Below, one piece after another: positions 25,913 to 35,036 of a stretch of 45,918 nucleotides of DNA. Source of the DNA: an uncultured Alphaproteobacteria bacterium (GTDB taxonomy: Bacteria; Pseudomonadota; Alphaproteobacteria; Rickettsiales; UBA1997). The stretch is taken from NCBI GenBank assembly GCA_903879805.1, contig CAIRMX010000085.1:1-45918 (forward strand). Reading direction: 5' to 3'. Numbering within the stretch: the first letter of the stretch is position 1; each line of letters begins with the position of its first letter. The translations under genes and the position numbers were made by a program. A model generated the notes under the pieces. The model searched no databases and was not told the origin of the DNA. It saw only the letters and a list, made by a program, of their open reading frames with translations.

Positions 25913-26896
25913 CTACTTCTTTTTATTCAAGAACGCATAAGACAAAATTTTGTAGCACAATTTCGCCGAAAGAAAATCACAAGAATGTAGCGCTTTTACA
26001 GGTGCTAATTCCACCACATCCGCGCCAACAATATTGGAAATTTTGCTGGCTTCACGAATAATATCCAAAGCATCTTCCCACATTACACCACCGGGTTCTG
26101 GCGTGCCAGTTGCTTGCATCAAACTCGAATCAAAACCATCCAAATCAAAAGTCAAAAACACCGGACGACCACGCAAAGATTCAACAATTTTTTTAGCATC
26201 CCAAGTACGGCGATCTTTGCCGAAGTGAATGGTAATACGGTGACGATTAGCTTCCAAATAAGGAATTTCGCTCGCCGAAATATTGCGAATTCCGCAAGAA
26301 ATTAAAGTCGAAATCGGATTATCCATCACGCGGCGAAGTGCGGCAGCGTGCGAATAATGCTCGCCATCAAAACCGTCACGCAAATCGGCGTGAGCATCAA
26401 AATGCAAAATCGCCAAGTCTGGATATTTTTTAACAAAAGGACGAATCGAGCCCGCCGTAATTGAATGTTCGCCACCAAGAATTAGCGGAAATTTTCCGGC
26501 ATCTAAAATTGTTTGAGTGATTTTTTCCAACTGCTCCAAAGATTTCGCCACCGATCTGCGATCAATTTCTGGCGCCTTCATTGTAACTACGCCATATTGA
26601 CGGAAAGGCTCGCACCAAAATTCTTCGTCAAAAAGCTCAACTTGCTGCGAAGCATTAATAATTGCTTTAGGCCCGTTTTTGGTGCCGCCGCCGTAGCTGA
26701 CAGATTTTTCTAAACCAAAAGGAACCACCACAACTTGCGCATCGTTTGGCGATTTTAAATATTTTTCCTCAACGCCAAGAAAGCCTGATGCTTGCGGCAT
26801 TAGCTTAAGTTGCTCGATTGCAGATTTTTTTGCGACTGGTTTTGCCAAAGATTTTGTTGGAGATTTTTTCACCGCCACAGCTTTTGTTTTTTTCAT
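25913..26896 (-). CDS. speB: Agmatinase/ureohydrolase-family protein
   Basis: A binuclear manganese hydrolase, 327 residues, most likely agmatine to putrescine plus urea. Metal ligands are in GGEHS (141-145), HFDAHADLRDGF (DAHAD 167-171) and DLDGFDSS (251-258), followed by TGTPEPGG. The first ~28 residues are a Lys/Ala/Ser/Pro-rich extension absent from typical family members. Together with the ornithine-decarboxylase-like gene at 13945 this would give the cell two routes to putrescine. It follows purK by 11 nt. Guanidinobutyrase, guanidinopropionase or arginase-like activity is not excluded. Confidence 0.85.
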   Translation of the reverse strand: MKKTKAVAVKKSPTKSLAKPVAKKSAIEQLKLMPQASGFLGVEEKYLKSPNDAQVVVVPFGLEKSVSYGGGTKNGPKAIINASQQVELFDEEFWCEPFRQYGVVTMKAPEIDRRSVAKSLEQLEKITQTILDAGKFPLILGGEHSITAGSIRPFVKKYPDLAILHFDAHADLRDGFDGEHYSHAAALRRVMDNPISTLISCGIRNISASEIPYLEANRHRITIHFGKDRRTWDAKKIVESLRGRPVFLTFDLDGFDSSLMQATGTPEPGGVMWEDALDIIREASKISNIVGADVVELAPVKALHSCDFLSAKLCYKILSYAFLNKKK

Positions 26897-26907
26897 TTTT
26901 GCAGTTT

Positions 26908-27960
26908 TTAATTAAGAATATTCACGTGCCCCATCTTCCGTCCTTCGGCGATTTTATCCTTGCCGTAAAGATGAATTTTAGCGCGTTTATTTTGGTAAAA
27001 TTTTTCCAGATTTTCCACTTCACTTCCGATCAGATTTTTCATTCGACCTTTTGAATGAAACTCTGGCGAGCCAAGTGGCAAGCCAGTAATTGCGCGAATC
27101 AATTGTTCAAATTGCGAAGTTACCGCAGCGTCCATTGAAAAATGTCCCGAGTTGTGCGGCCTTGGCGCCAACTCATTTACTAACAATTCTTCGCCAATCA
27201 CAAAAAATTCCACCGCCAAAACTCCAACTAAATCGAGCTGCTCAACAATTTTTTTAGCAACCTCTTGCGCCTTTATTTTCAAGCTCTCCGAAATTTGCGC
27301 CGGATAAATACTTTCATCTAAAATGGCGTTTTTGTGAATGTTGGTTAGTGGTTCAAAAGCAGAAATCTCACCAGTTTTTGAACGCGCCACTAGCACTGAA
27401 ATTTCTGAATCAAAAGGACAGAACTTTTCTAAAATCAATTTTTGCGAACTAGCCTGCGCCCAAGCATTTTCGGCGTCTGCAGCATTCTTCAAAACAAACT
27501 GACCTTTGCCGTCGTAACCCATTGTCGCGGTTTTTAGGATTGCTTTGCCGAAGTTTTTTAGATTTTTTTGCAGGTCTTCAAGGCTTAAAATTTCTGCATA
27601 TTCAGCAGTTTTAACGCCAATTGAATTGAGGAAATTTTTTTCTAAAAGTCGGTGCTGCGTAACTTTTAAAACTTGGGGATTTGGAAAAACCGCAACCTCT
27701 GAGGCCAAGAAAGCAACACCCGCAACCGGAATATTTTCAAACTCAAAAGTGGCCACATCAACCAAACTGGCGAATTTTTTTAGCGCTGCTTGGTCTTGGT
27801 AATCGGCAACAATCACGCTGCTTGTCACAAAACTTGCCGGTGAATTTTCTTGGTCGGTAAATACCACGGTACGAAAGCCTATTTTGTGAGCTGAAAAGCA
27901 GATCATTCGACCCAATTGTCCGCCACCGATTATGCCAATTGTTGAGATTTTCTTTACCAA
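26908..27960 (-). CDS. purK: 5-(carboxyamino)imidazole ribonucleotide synthase
   Basis: The ATP-grasp enzyme that carboxylates AIR in purine synthesis. Motifs are [11 protein letters not shown] at the N-terminus, [27 protein letters not shown] and [11 protein letters not shown]. The frame is open from a TTG at 28026 (372 residues), but the family normally begins just before [12 protein letters not shown] therefore choose the TTG at 27960, giving 350 residues, and keep the longer form as an alternative. purE, which completes the step, is not adjacent. It is divergent from the Trm112-like gene and precedes speB on the same strand. Confidence 0.93.
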   Translation of the reverse strand: MVKKISTIGIIGGGQLGRMICFSAHKIGFRTVVFTDQENSPASFVTSSVIVADYQDQAALKKFASLVDVATFEFENIPVAGVAFLASEVAVFPNPQVLKVTQHRLLEKNFLNSIGVKTAEYAEILSLEDLQKNLKNFGKAILKTATMGYDGKGQFVLKNAADAENAWAQASSQKLILEKFCPFDSEISVLVARSKTGEISAFEPLTNIHKNAILDESIYPAQISESLKIKAQEVAKKIVEQLDLVGVLAVEFFVIGEELLVNELAPRPHNSGHFSMDAAVTSQFEQLIRAITGLPLGSPEFHSKGRMKNLIGSEVENLEKFYQNKRAKIHLYGKDKIAEGRKMGHVNILN

Positions 27961-28033
27961 TGTTGCACCAGCGTTTGATTTAAAAAATGAAGCGGGGCAA
28001 AGTATTTTTCCTCGAAATTTTTTCAAGAAATTA

Positions 28034-28213
28034 ATGCCAAAAAAAATCTCGCCGAAATTGCTGGAAATCCTTGTCTGCCCTTTATGTAAGGGCGAACTAA
28101 TTTACGACGAAAAAAATAGTGAGCTAATTTGCCACGAATCAAAATTGGCCTACCCAATCAAAGACGGAATTCCCGTGATGCTGATTGATGAAGCCAGAAA
28201 ATTGGACCAATAA
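28034..28213 (+). CDS. Trm112/UPF0434-family small zinc-binding protein
   Basis: A 59-residue protein starting [20 protein letters not shown], with CPLC (C15, C18), a further Cys at 33, and the typical C-terminal [18 protein letters not shown]. Trm112-like proteins are small zinc-ribbon partners or activators of methyltransferases. The ATG at 28034 is chosen because upstream sequence in frame belongs to the divergent purK region. The stop overlaps the rlmE start by one base (TAATG), so it is directly coupled to an rRNA methyltransferase gene, which is suggestive of its role. Confidence 0.9.
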   Translation: MPKKISPKLLEILVCPLCKGELIYDEKNSELICHESKLAYPIKDGIPVMLIDEARKLDQ

Positions 28214-28899
28214 TGCCTCAAGTCGCCCAAAGATTAAAGAAAGCCAAACGCCTAAAAAAATCGTCACAAAAATGGATCTTGCGCCAGATTAACGATCCTT
28301 TTGTTGAACGCGCCAAGCTTGAAGGATGGCGGTCTCGCGCGGCTTTCAAAATTATTGAAGTCGATGAAAAATTTAAAATTTTTAAGAAAGGAAAAATCGT
28401 TGTCGATTTAGGCGCCGCACCGGGCGGCTGGTCGCAATATGCGGTAACTAAAGTTGGCGAAGGCAATGTGGTGGCAATTGATTTGCTTGAAATTGATTCG
28501 CTAGTTGGCGTCAATTTTTTTCAGCAAGATTTTTTAGAACCAGAAGCGCCAGAAAAAATTATTTCGCGCCTCAAAGAAATTCCTCACAATAAAAGCGGTA
28601 GGTGCGACGCGGTTTTAAGCGACATGGCTGCAAACACCACGGGCGACAACACAACAGATCACATGCGAATCATTGGTTTGCTGGAAGAAGCTTTGGATTT
28701 AGCCGGAAAAATTTTAAGCGACGGCGGATGTTTTGTTGGCAAAATTTTTCAAGGTGGCAGTTCAGATGAAATCTTAAAAAAGCTTAGAAAAAACTTTTCA
28801 ACCGTGCGCTATTTCAAACCAGAATCTTCGAGAAAAGGCTCGTCAGAAACTTATCTGGTTGCGTTGGGATTTAAAAAAAATGACCTAATTGATGCTTGA
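28213..28899 (+). CDS. rlmE: 23S rRNA (uridine-2'-O) methyltransferase, FtsJ/RrmJ type
   Basis: Methylates U2552 (E. coli numbering) in the A-loop of 23S rRNA. The 228 residues contain the SAM loop VVDLGAAPGGWSQYA (63-77) and the K-D-K-E tetrad: K46 (SRAAFK), D137 (SDMA), K177 (GKIF) and E212 (SSET). A basic N-terminal tail (QRLKKAKRLKKSSQK) is longer than usual. The gene is coupled to the Trm112-like gene upstream and overlapped at its end by the ankyrin gene. Confidence 0.95.
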   Translation: MPQVAQRLKKAKRLKKSSQKWILRQINDPFVERAKLEGWRSRAAFKIIEVDEKFKIFKKGKIVVDLGAAPGGWSQYAVTKVGEGNVVAIDLLEIDSLVGVNFFQQDFLEPEAPEKIISRLKEIPHNKSGRCDAVLSDMAANTTGDNTTDHMRIIGLLEEALDLAGKILSDGGCFVGKIFQGGSSDEILKKLRKNFSTVRYFKPESSRKGSSETYLVALGFKKNDLIDA

Positions 28900-29947
28900 G
28901 GAATTTGAAGAAGCTCTGAAAGCACGAGATCCTGCCGGAGTTTTTAGATTAATTGACGAGAGAATTGTCTCTGAGACTGTGCGCAAAGAACTAAGAAGAG
29001 CGGTCATAGATGTCGCCAGACAGATACAACAAGGAGATACGGGTCGCCCTCATGCTGAGATATTAAGCGATTTTATTGAAAATATTACTCCCGAAAAAGA
29101 AGCCCTGTGCGAGCAAGTAATTAAAGCCGAGATAATCCTTAGAAAGGCAAACCACGCCACTCCGTCACTTCAAACCCAAAATGAGTTTCGCGATCTTGTG
29201 TCGGCCCAAAATCCACTAATTCCTTTTTCGTTACGAAAATTTCACTTAATTCACTTCATCGCCCAATCTGATCAATCAATTGAATTCGCTAAAATATTAC
29301 AAGAAGCCGGATTCGACTTGGCACCAACAGATCACGTAGGAAACACGCCGTTAATTTGGTCAATTGCCAATGCCTCCAACCGCTTTGCTGCGGATTTTTT
29401 AGATTTAGCCAAAGCAAATAGTTTGGATATCGGAATCGATAAAACCGACAATTATTTTGCGCACAATACTGCTCTACATCTAGCCGTCGCCAAAGGATAT
29501 TTAACAAAAGACTCTGAGGAGCGCCCACTTACAAAAACCAATCACCAACTAGTTGATAAAATTATCGGCTGCGGAGCTAATCCAAATATAAAAAATAAAT
29601 ATGGGATGACTGCGCTTGATTTGGCAGTTACCAGAGCAGATCCGGCAATGGTTAGAATCATTTGCCAAAGTCCCCTTTTAACCAAAGAAACATTAGACCA
29701 AGCATTGGTATATATGAGTCGAGATACTTGGATGAACGCCGAATCTAATGGAAAAATATTGGATCGCGTCACCGGATCTTCTTTTTTGCCACCAAGCGCA
29801 GAAAGCTTTAATGAAGCAACCAGAAACACATTGCAAAACTTGCTCGAAGCAAGGTTGCTTGGTCAGCCTCCAATTGAAACAGCAACGTCACAAACAGGCT
29901 TAAAAAAACTCGCCGATAATCTTTCACAAGTCTGCACAATTTCTTAA
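28892..29947 (+). CDS. Ankyrin-repeat protein
   Basis: About 351 residues from the ATG at 28892, overlapping the end of rlmE by 8 bp. At least three ankyrin-like repeats are visible in the middle and second half: NTPLIWSIANA (about 150), NTALHLAVAKGYL (about 190) and NKYGMTALDLAVTRADPAM (about 235), with DHVGNTP and ANPNIKNKYGMT as repeat joints. The N-terminal ~100 residues are helical and charged without a recognised fold. There is no signal peptide. Ankyrin proteins in host-associated alphaproteobacteria are often secreted effectors, which is only an inference here. Confidence 0.82.
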   Translation: MLEEFEEALKARDPAGVFRLIDERIVSETVRKELRRAVIDVARQIQQGDTGRPHAEILSDFIENITPEKEALCEQVIKAEIILRKANHATPSLQTQNEFRDLVSAQNPLIPFSLRKFHLIHFIAQSDQSIEFAKILQEAGFDLAPTDHVGNTPLIWSIANASNRFAADFLDLAKANSLDIGIDKTDNYFAHNTALHLAVAKGYLTKDSEERPLTKTNHQLVDKIIGCGANPNIKNKYGMTALDLAVTRADPAMVRIICQSPLLTKETLDQALVYMSRDTWMNAESNGKILDRVTGSSFLPPSAESFNEATRNTLQNLLEARLLGQPPIETATSQTGLKKLADNLSQVCTIS

Positions 29948-29991
29948 GAAATTTTTGCCAGAGGCTTGAAAATACTAGCTAAAAGTTAATT

Positions 29992-30010
29992 TTGCGCGCA
30001 GTGCGCACAA
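29992..30010. terminator. Weak hairpin between convergent genes
   Basis: TTGcGCGC-AGT-GCGCaCAA (29992-30010) forms a seven-pair stem with one mismatch between the convergent ankyrin and threonine-dehydratase genes. The preceding palindrome TTTCTTAAGAAA at 29940-29951 covers the ankyrin stop codon. Either could terminate transcription; neither has a long U-tract. Confidence 0.35.
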
Positions 30011-30015
30011 TTCAG

Positions 30016-30945
30016 TTACTCAATATTTCCGCCTGAAATTACCACCAAAATTTTCGCAGCTTTTCTACTTTTTAAAATTTGCACCGCACCCGCAATTGCC
30101 AAAGCAGAAGTTGGTTCAATTTTTTGCTCTAAAATTTCTGAGAGTTTTTTTTGCCACTGCGCAATTTCAGCTTCAGAGATTTCTAGCACTCCCGCCATTT
30201 GTTTAATGTAGGTAAAGCAAATTTCTGAAGTTGCCAAAGTTCTGGCGCCGTCGGCAATTGTGTCTGGCGTGTCTAAAAATTCGACGATTTTTCCTTCGCG
30301 AAGCGACCGAGCTACATCATTGCCGTTCAAGGGTTCGCAAGCGAAAGTCAAAGCCTTTGGCGACAATTTTTGCGCCGCTAAAAAACATCCAGAAACCAAT
30401 CCGCCGCCGCCACAAGGAGCAAAAATAAAATCAACTTCACCAATTTCGCTAAGCGCCTCAAAGGCCGATGTTCCTTGGCCGCAAATCACTTGTGCGTCGG
30501 CTGAAGGATGAACAAAAAAGTAACCCTCTTTTTGTTTTTCTTGCGCCATGCGATTTACTTCCGATCTTTTTTCGAGCAAAACAACTTCAGCTCCCAAATC
30601 GCGCGCCGCCTTGATTTTCAAGGGCGAGGCTTTGGTAATCATGTAAATCAAAGCTTTAATGCCGAATTTTTGGCAGAGATTGGCAATTGCTTGCGCGTGA
30701 TTTCCTGAGCTTTGCACGACAATTTTTTCGGGAAATTTTCCGTGTTTTTCTTTGTAAGCCAAAACCGCGTTAAAAGCGCCGCGCGCCTTGAAAGACCTAG
30801 CGACTTGATGATTTTCCATTTTGAAAAAAATCTGTGCGCCGAGTTCGCAATTTAGTTTTTCATTGGAAATTACCGGTGTATTTACAATGTGATCTTTGAT
30901 GCGCTGATGCGCTTCAAAAATATTTTCTGCCGTTAAATTATTCAT
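30016..30945 (-). CDS. Threonine/serine dehydratase family (fold-type II PLP)
   Basis: A 309-residue PLP enzyme with the Schiff-base lysine in SFKARGA (K53), the substrate loop SSGNHAQ, and the phosphate-binding CGGGGL. There is no C-terminal ACT domain, so it resembles catabolic threonine dehydratase (TdcB) or serine racemase rather than biosynthetic IlvA. The C-terminal VISGGNIE is typical. The frame overlaps the upstream VOC gene by 8 bp, and a GcvA-like LysR regulator is divergent from the pair. Confidence 0.88.
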   Translation of the reverse strand: MNNLTAENIFEAHQRIKDHIVNTPVISNEKLNCELGAQIFFKMENHQVARSFKARGAFNAVLAYKEKHGKFPEKIVVQSSGNHAQAIANLCQKFGIKALIYMITKASPLKIKAARDLGAEVVLLEKRSEVNRMAQEKQKEGYFFVHPSADAQVICGQGTSAFEALSEIGEVDFIFAPCGGGGLVSGCFLAAQKLSPKALTFACEPLNGNDVARSLREGKIVEFLDTPDTIADGARTLATSEICFTYIKQMAGVLEISEAEIAQWQKKLSEILEQKIEPTSALAIAGAVQILKSRKAAKILVVISGGNIE

Positions 30946-31366
30946 ATTTTCTAAAAAGTTGTGAGATGTCTTTGAAAGCCTTAAACTCTAGCGCATTGCC
31001 ACTTGGATCACAGAAAAACATTGTCGCTTGTTCGCCAATTTGGCCTTTAAATCTGATGTAGGGTTCAATGACAAATTTAACATTGTGCGACTTCAAGCGA
31101 TCCGAAAATTCCTGCCATTGCTGCCATTCCAAAACCACCCCGAAATGCGGCACCGGCACGCCGTGACCATCAACGGCATTGGTGATTGTTTCGCTTTTTT
31201 GCGGATGCAAATGCGTCACAAATTGGTGACCAAAAAAATTCCAATCAATCCAATGATCGTTAGAGCGACCCTCTTCAAAGCCCAGAAACTCACCATAAAA
31301 TTGCCGCGTTTTCGCTAAATCATTGACCGGCATCGCCAGATGAAAGGGCTGTAATTTATTGCTCAT
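30938..31366 (-). CDS. VOC (glyoxalase/bleomycin-resistance) family protein
   Basis: About 142 residues beginning [20 protein letters not shown], the usual start of a vicinal-oxygen-chelate module. Metal-ligand candidates are the His in FHLAMPV, the His in FGVVLEW-type beta segments, and the Glu in GNALEFKAF at the end. It includes [12 protein letters not shown] and [22 protein letters not shown]. The ATG at 31366 is preferred to an upstream start that adds 19 residues of hydrophobic, non-family sequence. The stop overlaps the threonine dehydratase start. The substrate is unknown. Confidence 0.8.
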   Translation of the reverse strand: MSNKLQPFHLAMPVNDLAKTRQFYGEFLGFEEGRSNDHWIDWNFFGHQFVTHLHPQKSETITNAVDGHGVPVPHFGVVLEWQQWQEFSDRLKSHNVKFVIEPYIRFKGQIGEQATMFFCDPSGNALEFKAFKDISQLFRKYE

Positions 31367-31486
31367 TTTTAAAATTAATTTGGTTGGAAGAAGTGCAATT
31401 TCGAGAAGCAAAAAACAGTCCATTGCATTTACTTACAAACCAATAATTTTCTGACCCAGCTATGAAAAAAATTCATGAGGAAAATT

Positions 31487-32389
31487 ATGAGTCTGAAATT
31501 GCCGCCACTAAAAGCGCTGAAATGTTTTGTGATTTGCGCCAAGCATCCCAGCTTCACCAAAGCCGCCGGAGAGTTGAATTTAACGCAAGGCGCGGTGAGC
31601 AAACAGATTGCTTTGCTAGAAGATTATTTGGGGTTGCGGCTTTTTGAGCGTGGCGCGCAATCTTTGAATTTAACCAAAGCGGCGAAGGTTTTTTTGAAAG
31701 AAGTTGAAGCCGCGCTAAAAAATATTGAAGCGGCGAGCGCCAAAATTACTAAGTCGAAAAACTCGCGCAAAGCCAAAGAAATTTTAAACATTAACGTGCT
31801 GCCTTCACTAAGCAGCCGCTGGCTGATTCCGCTTTTGCAAGATTTCAAAAATAAATTTCCCGATTACGACGTGGTGGTTAAAATCGGCGACGGCGATATT
31901 GATTTTGCCAAGGCTGGGTGCGATTTAGCGATTCGCGTGGCACAACAAAGAAACAAAGCCAGTTGGCAAAAATTTCAGAGCAAAAAAATTATGGGCGAGA
32001 AATTGCTTTGTGTTTGCTCGCCGAAATTTAAAGAAAAACATCAAATCAAAAACGCCAAGGATCTGCTCAAATACAACCTGCTGGGCCACACTTACCGACC
32101 GCAAATGTGGCAAAAATATTTAGAATTCTTGGGTTTGAAAAAAGTTCAGGTCAATTTCAGCAATAGTTTCGAACATTTTTTTATGTTGATTGAAGCGGCG
32201 AAAAATGGACTTGGGATTGGTTTAGTGCCAGAGTTTTTAATCAAGCAGGAGCTTGAAAACAAAGAGCTGGTTCTGGCTTTTAAAGATAATTTCAAAAGCA
32301 ATTACGGCTATTTTCTGCTGCAACTAAAGCAGAAGAATACGCCGCAGAAGATTAGTGATTTTGCTGGTTGGATTAAGCAACTCGCATAA
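31487..32389 (+). CDS. LysR-type transcriptional regulator, GcvA-like
   Basis: About 300 residues with an N-terminal winged helix-turn-helix (LKALKCFVICAKHPSFTKAAGELNLT split over residues 7-32, then QGAVSKQIALLEDYLG and LRLFERG) and a periplasmic-binding-like effector domain. The start is the ATG at 31487, with GAGGA five nt upstream; an ATG at 31475 lies inside that site. The opening PPLKALKCF is characteristic of the GcvA/AmpR branch. It is divergent from the VOC/threonine dehydratase pair, the usual position of a LysR gene relative to its targets. Confidence 0.9.
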   Translation: MSLKLPPLKALKCFVICAKHPSFTKAAGELNLTQGAVSKQIALLEDYLGLRLFERGAQSLNLTKAAKVFLKEVEAALKNIEAASAKITKSKNSRKAKEILNINVLPSLSSRWLIPLLQDFKNKFPDYDVVVKIGDGDIDFAKAGCDLAIRVAQQRNKASWQKFQSKKIMGEKLLCVCSPKFKEKHQIKNAKDLLKYNLLGHTYRPQMWQKYLEFLGLKKVQVNFSNSFEHFFMLIEAAKNGLGIGLVPEFLIKQELENKELVLAFKDNFKSNYGYFLLQLKQKNTPQKISDFAGWIKQLA

Positions 32390-32393
32390 AAAA

Positions 32394-32420
32394 GCGGCGA
32401 CTCCCTAAAGAAATCGCCGC
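32394..32420 (-). terminator. Hairpin between convergent lysR and ridA
   Basis: GCGGCGA (32394-32400) and TCGCCGC (32414-32420) form a perfect GC-rich 7-bp stem around a 13-nt loop. On the minus strand it is followed by six T (32393-32388), a good intrinsic terminator for ridA. On the plus strand the following sequence is CTCTTAAAAA, so it may also end lysR. Confidence 0.8.
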
Positions 32421-32441
32421 CTCTTAAAAAGAAATTAAAAC

Positions 32442-32906
32442 CTATTTAATCTCAAAAATCGCATCAACTTCAACTGAAACGCCAAAAGGCAAAGAACCAG
32501 ATCCAACTGCAGCGCGCGCGTGTTTTCCAGCATCGCCCAAAACTTCCACCATCAAATCAGAAGCACCATTGGCAACAGCTGGATGATCTTTGAAATCAGC
32601 AACGCCATTAACAAAAATTCCCAGCTTCACGCATTTTACCACACGCTCCAAATCACCTTCGCAGGCAACTTTTAATTGCGCCAAAATTCCAATTGCACAA
32701 AGGCGCGCCGCTTTTTTGGCGTCTTCGGGAGAAATTTCCGCACCAACTTTTCCAACAAATTGCAACTTGCCAGCTTCAAACGGCAATTGCCCTGAAACGA
32801 AAACTTGGTTACCAGATTTTACAAACCCAACATAGTTCGCAACTGGCGCTGCTGGGGTTGGCAGAGTGATTCCAAGTGAAGTTAATTTTGCTTCGATATT
32901 TGACAT
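32442..32906 (-). CDS. RidA-family deaminase, long form
   Basis: Hydrolyses reactive enamine/imine intermediates released by PLP enzymes. The 154 residues carry VSGQLPFEAGK and the C-terminal KHARAAVGSGSLPFGVSVEV, where the arginine matches the carboxylate-binding Arg of the RidA/YjgF superfamily. It is longer than classic RidA (about 130) and matches the YjgF sub-branch common in alphaproteobacteria. GGAG is present upstream of the ATG. Its likely beneficiary is the threonine dehydratase nearby, although the genes are not in one operon. Confidence 0.88.
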   Translation of the reverse strand: MSNIEAKLTSLGITLPTPAAPVANYVGFVKSGNQVFVSGQLPFEAGKLQFVGKVGAEISPEDAKKAARLCAIGILAQLKVACEGDLERVVKCVKLGIFVNGVADFKDHPAVANGASDLMVEVLGDAGKHARAAVGSGSLPFGVSVEVDAIFEIK

Positions 32907-32923
32907 TTTTCTCCGTTTTTTAG

Positions 32924-33919
32924 TTAAAGAGGATTAATCCCGAGTTTTTTAAAGAGGTTCTGATCACGCTCCATTTCTGGGTTTGCCGTGGTTAGCAATT
33001 TTTCGCCGTAGAAAATTGAGTTGGCTCCAGCCAAGAAACACAAGGCTTGAGTTTGTTCATTCATGTTTTCACGACCAGCCGACAAACGCACTGCCGATTT
33101 CGGCATCATGATTCTAGCAACGGCGATGGTGCGGATAAATTCGAATTGGTCGAATTCAGCAATTTTATCCATCGGCGTTCCCGCCACTCGCACCAACATG
33201 TTGATTGGAACTGATTGCGGATGCGTCGGCATATTTGCCAAAATAATCAACATTTTAGCGCGATCTTCCAATTTTTCGCCCATGCCAACAATGCCTCCAG
33301 CGCAAACATTTAAGCCCGCATCACGAACATTTTTAATGGTGTTTAGACGATCTTCAAAAGTTCTGGTGGTGATAATTTCTGAATAAAATTCCGGCGAGGT
33401 GTCAATATTGTGGTTGTAATAATCAAGTCCTGCAGCCTTGAGTTGCTTGCTTTGAATGTCGGTTAACATGCCGAGCGTCATGCAAGTTTCGAGACCAGTT
33501 TTTTTAACTTCATCAACAATGGCGCAGATTTTTTCCACATCACGATCATGCAAATTTCTCCAAGCCGCGCCCATGCAAAATCTTGAAGCGCCCGCGTCTT
33601 TCGCCGCATTTGCCGCTTCCAAAATTTTTGACATTTCCATCAAAGATTCTTTTTCAAGGCCGGTATTGTAGTGCGCCGACTGCGGACAATATTTACAATT
33701 TTCCGGGCAAGAGCCGGTTTTGATGCTAAGCAAAGTGCTAATTTGCACCTTGTTTGGATCGTGAAATTTGCGGTGAATTTCGGCCGCTTTGAAAATCAAA
33801 TCGTTAAAAGGCAAAGCAAAAAGCGCCAAGATTTCAGCAAGTTCGAAATCATGACGTTCGCCAAAATCGTAAGAAACTGCGAGAGTCTCGCTAGTTTTTA
33901 TTTCGTTAATTTCTTTCAT
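32924..33919 (-). CDS. bioB: Biotin synthase
   Basis: A radical SAM enzyme that inserts sulfur into dethiobiotin. From the ATG at 33919 it has 331 residues with the [4Fe-4S] motif CPENCKYC (C71, C75, C78) after [10 protein letters not shown]. Later come [30 protein letters not shown] and RLSAGRENM. An in-frame ATG at 33943 would overlap midA. The other bio genes are not adjacent. It lies 5 nt after midA and 17 nt before ridA. Confidence 0.96.
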   Translation of the reverse strand: MKEINEIKTSETLAVSYDFGERHDFELAEILALFALPFNDLIFKAAEIHRKFHDPNKVQISTLLSIKTGSCPENCKYCPQSAHYNTGLEKESLMEMSKILEAANAAKDAGASRFCMGAAWRNLHDRDVEKICAIVDEVKKTGLETCMTLGMLTDIQSKQLKAAGLDYYNHNIDTSPEFYSEIITTRTFEDRLNTIKNVRDAGLNVCAGGIVGMGEKLEDRAKMLIILANMPTHPQSVPINMLVRVAGTPMDKIAEFDQFEFIRTIAVARIMMPKSAVRLSAGRENMNEQTQALCFLAGANSIFYGEKLLTTANPEMERDQNLFKKLGINPL

Positions 33920-33924
33920 TATTT

Positions 33925-34932
33925 TTACCAGATGATGAGGCATTTGAAGAGGTCGCCCATTTGATCTGCGCCAATCAAACGGTCAATAGCGGAATTGATT
34001 TCTGCAGTTTTTTCGGGGTTTTTTATTAATAATTGTTTGCGGCGCTCTTCGATGCCAAGGCCCTGTAAAAATTGCGCCTGCGTAATTAGCGAAGAATTTA
34101 GGCTGTGATTTTTGGTGATTTTTTCAAGAGCCGCAAAGTCAACCAGCGCCGTGAGATCAGCCTCTCCGACATTTTCCAGCGGACTGCATTTTTGGTGATT
34201 TTTTAAAGCCTGCAGCGTGTTAGCAAATTCGTTTTTGATGTAGCCGTAATCAATGTTAATCGCGATGCCGCCCTGTTTTTGCAACGCCTCGCAAAGCTGC
34301 GCCATAAAATTTCTAGCCGCCTCGCTAAACTCAAAAACCGCGCCGATTGGGGCGAGAGCAGCAATTTCCTTTTCAACAAAATTATGAATTTCTTTGCTAA
34401 AAGGTGCGAGCGCAAAATCTTTGCCGCCGACAATTCTCTCGCGCCAGCCGATTTCTGTTAACACAAATTGATCGATGGGAAAGCAGTCAAATAGCTCATT
34501 GCTGAGGAAGAAAATTTCTTGGTTGTGATTTTGCGCTAAGAAATTTTCAAAATTTTCATGCCACGCCACAGAAAATTCTGCGAGTTTTTTTTGCTGCGCC
34601 TCGCGCAAAACTTCGCCGATTTCGACAATGTGAAAAGTACTGCGCTCAAGAAAATCAAGTGCTTCGGGGATGTTTTTTACGGCGAGCTTTTTGATCGAAT
34701 TTAGGATGTCGAAAAACAAAGTGCCTTTTCCGGCGCCCATTTCGACAAAAGCGATTTTAGATTTTTTGGTGGCAGCAATTTGCAGAAAATAAGCGGCGAG
34801 AAGTTCACCAAAAGTCTGAGAAATTTCGGGAGCGGTGATAAAATCAGAATTTTTTCCAATAGGATTTTTGGTGCGGTAATAGCCGGAAGCCTGATTGAAT
34901 AAGGCCTCAGACATGAAGCGAGAGATTTTCAT
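33925..34932 (-). CDS. MidA/NDUFAF7-family SAM-dependent methyltransferase
   Basis: A protein-arginine methyltransferase family linked in mitochondria to complex I assembly (NDUFAF7). From the ATG at 34932 there are about 335 residues starting [20 protein letters not shown]. The SAM-binding region is [15 protein letters not shown], with later [12 protein letters not shown] and NIDYGY. An ORF start at 34992 would add 20 residues read entirely from the palindromic repeat upstream and is rejected. nuoF is the only complex I gene in the window and is about 10 kb away. Confidence 0.9.
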   Translation of the reverse strand: MKISRFMSEALFNQASGYYRTKNPIGKNSDFITAPEISQTFGELLAAYFLQIAATKKSKIAFVEMGAGKGTLFFDILNSIKKLAVKNIPEALDFLERSTFHIVEIGEVLREAQQKKLAEFSVAWHENFENFLAQNHNQEIFFLSNELFDCFPIDQFVLTEIGWRERIVGGKDFALAPFSKEIHNFVEKEIAALAPIGAVFEFSEAARNFMAQLCEALQKQGGIAINIDYGYIKNEFANTLQALKNHQKCSPLENVGEADLTALVDFAALEKITKNHSLNSSLITQAQFLQGLGIEERRKQLLIKNPEKTAEINSAIDRLIGADQMGDLFKCLIIW

Positions 34933-34952
34933 GGGACAAAAAGAATTATACT

Positions 34953-35031
34953 CGATGTCATCCTGAGCTTGTCGAAGGATGATTCTGGGCACGGGCTTGA
35001 ATCATCCTTCGACAAGCTCAGGATGACATCG
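34953..35031. repeat. Perfect 32-bp inverted repeat between hisH and midA
   Basis: Left arm 34953-34984 and right arm 35000-35031 are perfect inverted copies separated by 15 bp. The core CATCCTGAGCTTGTCGAAGG matches a palindromic intergenic repeat widespread in unrelated bacteria. As RNA it would form a very stable hairpin just beyond the hisH stop and just upstream of midA. Confidence 0.92.
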
Positions 35032-35036
35032 AAGCT

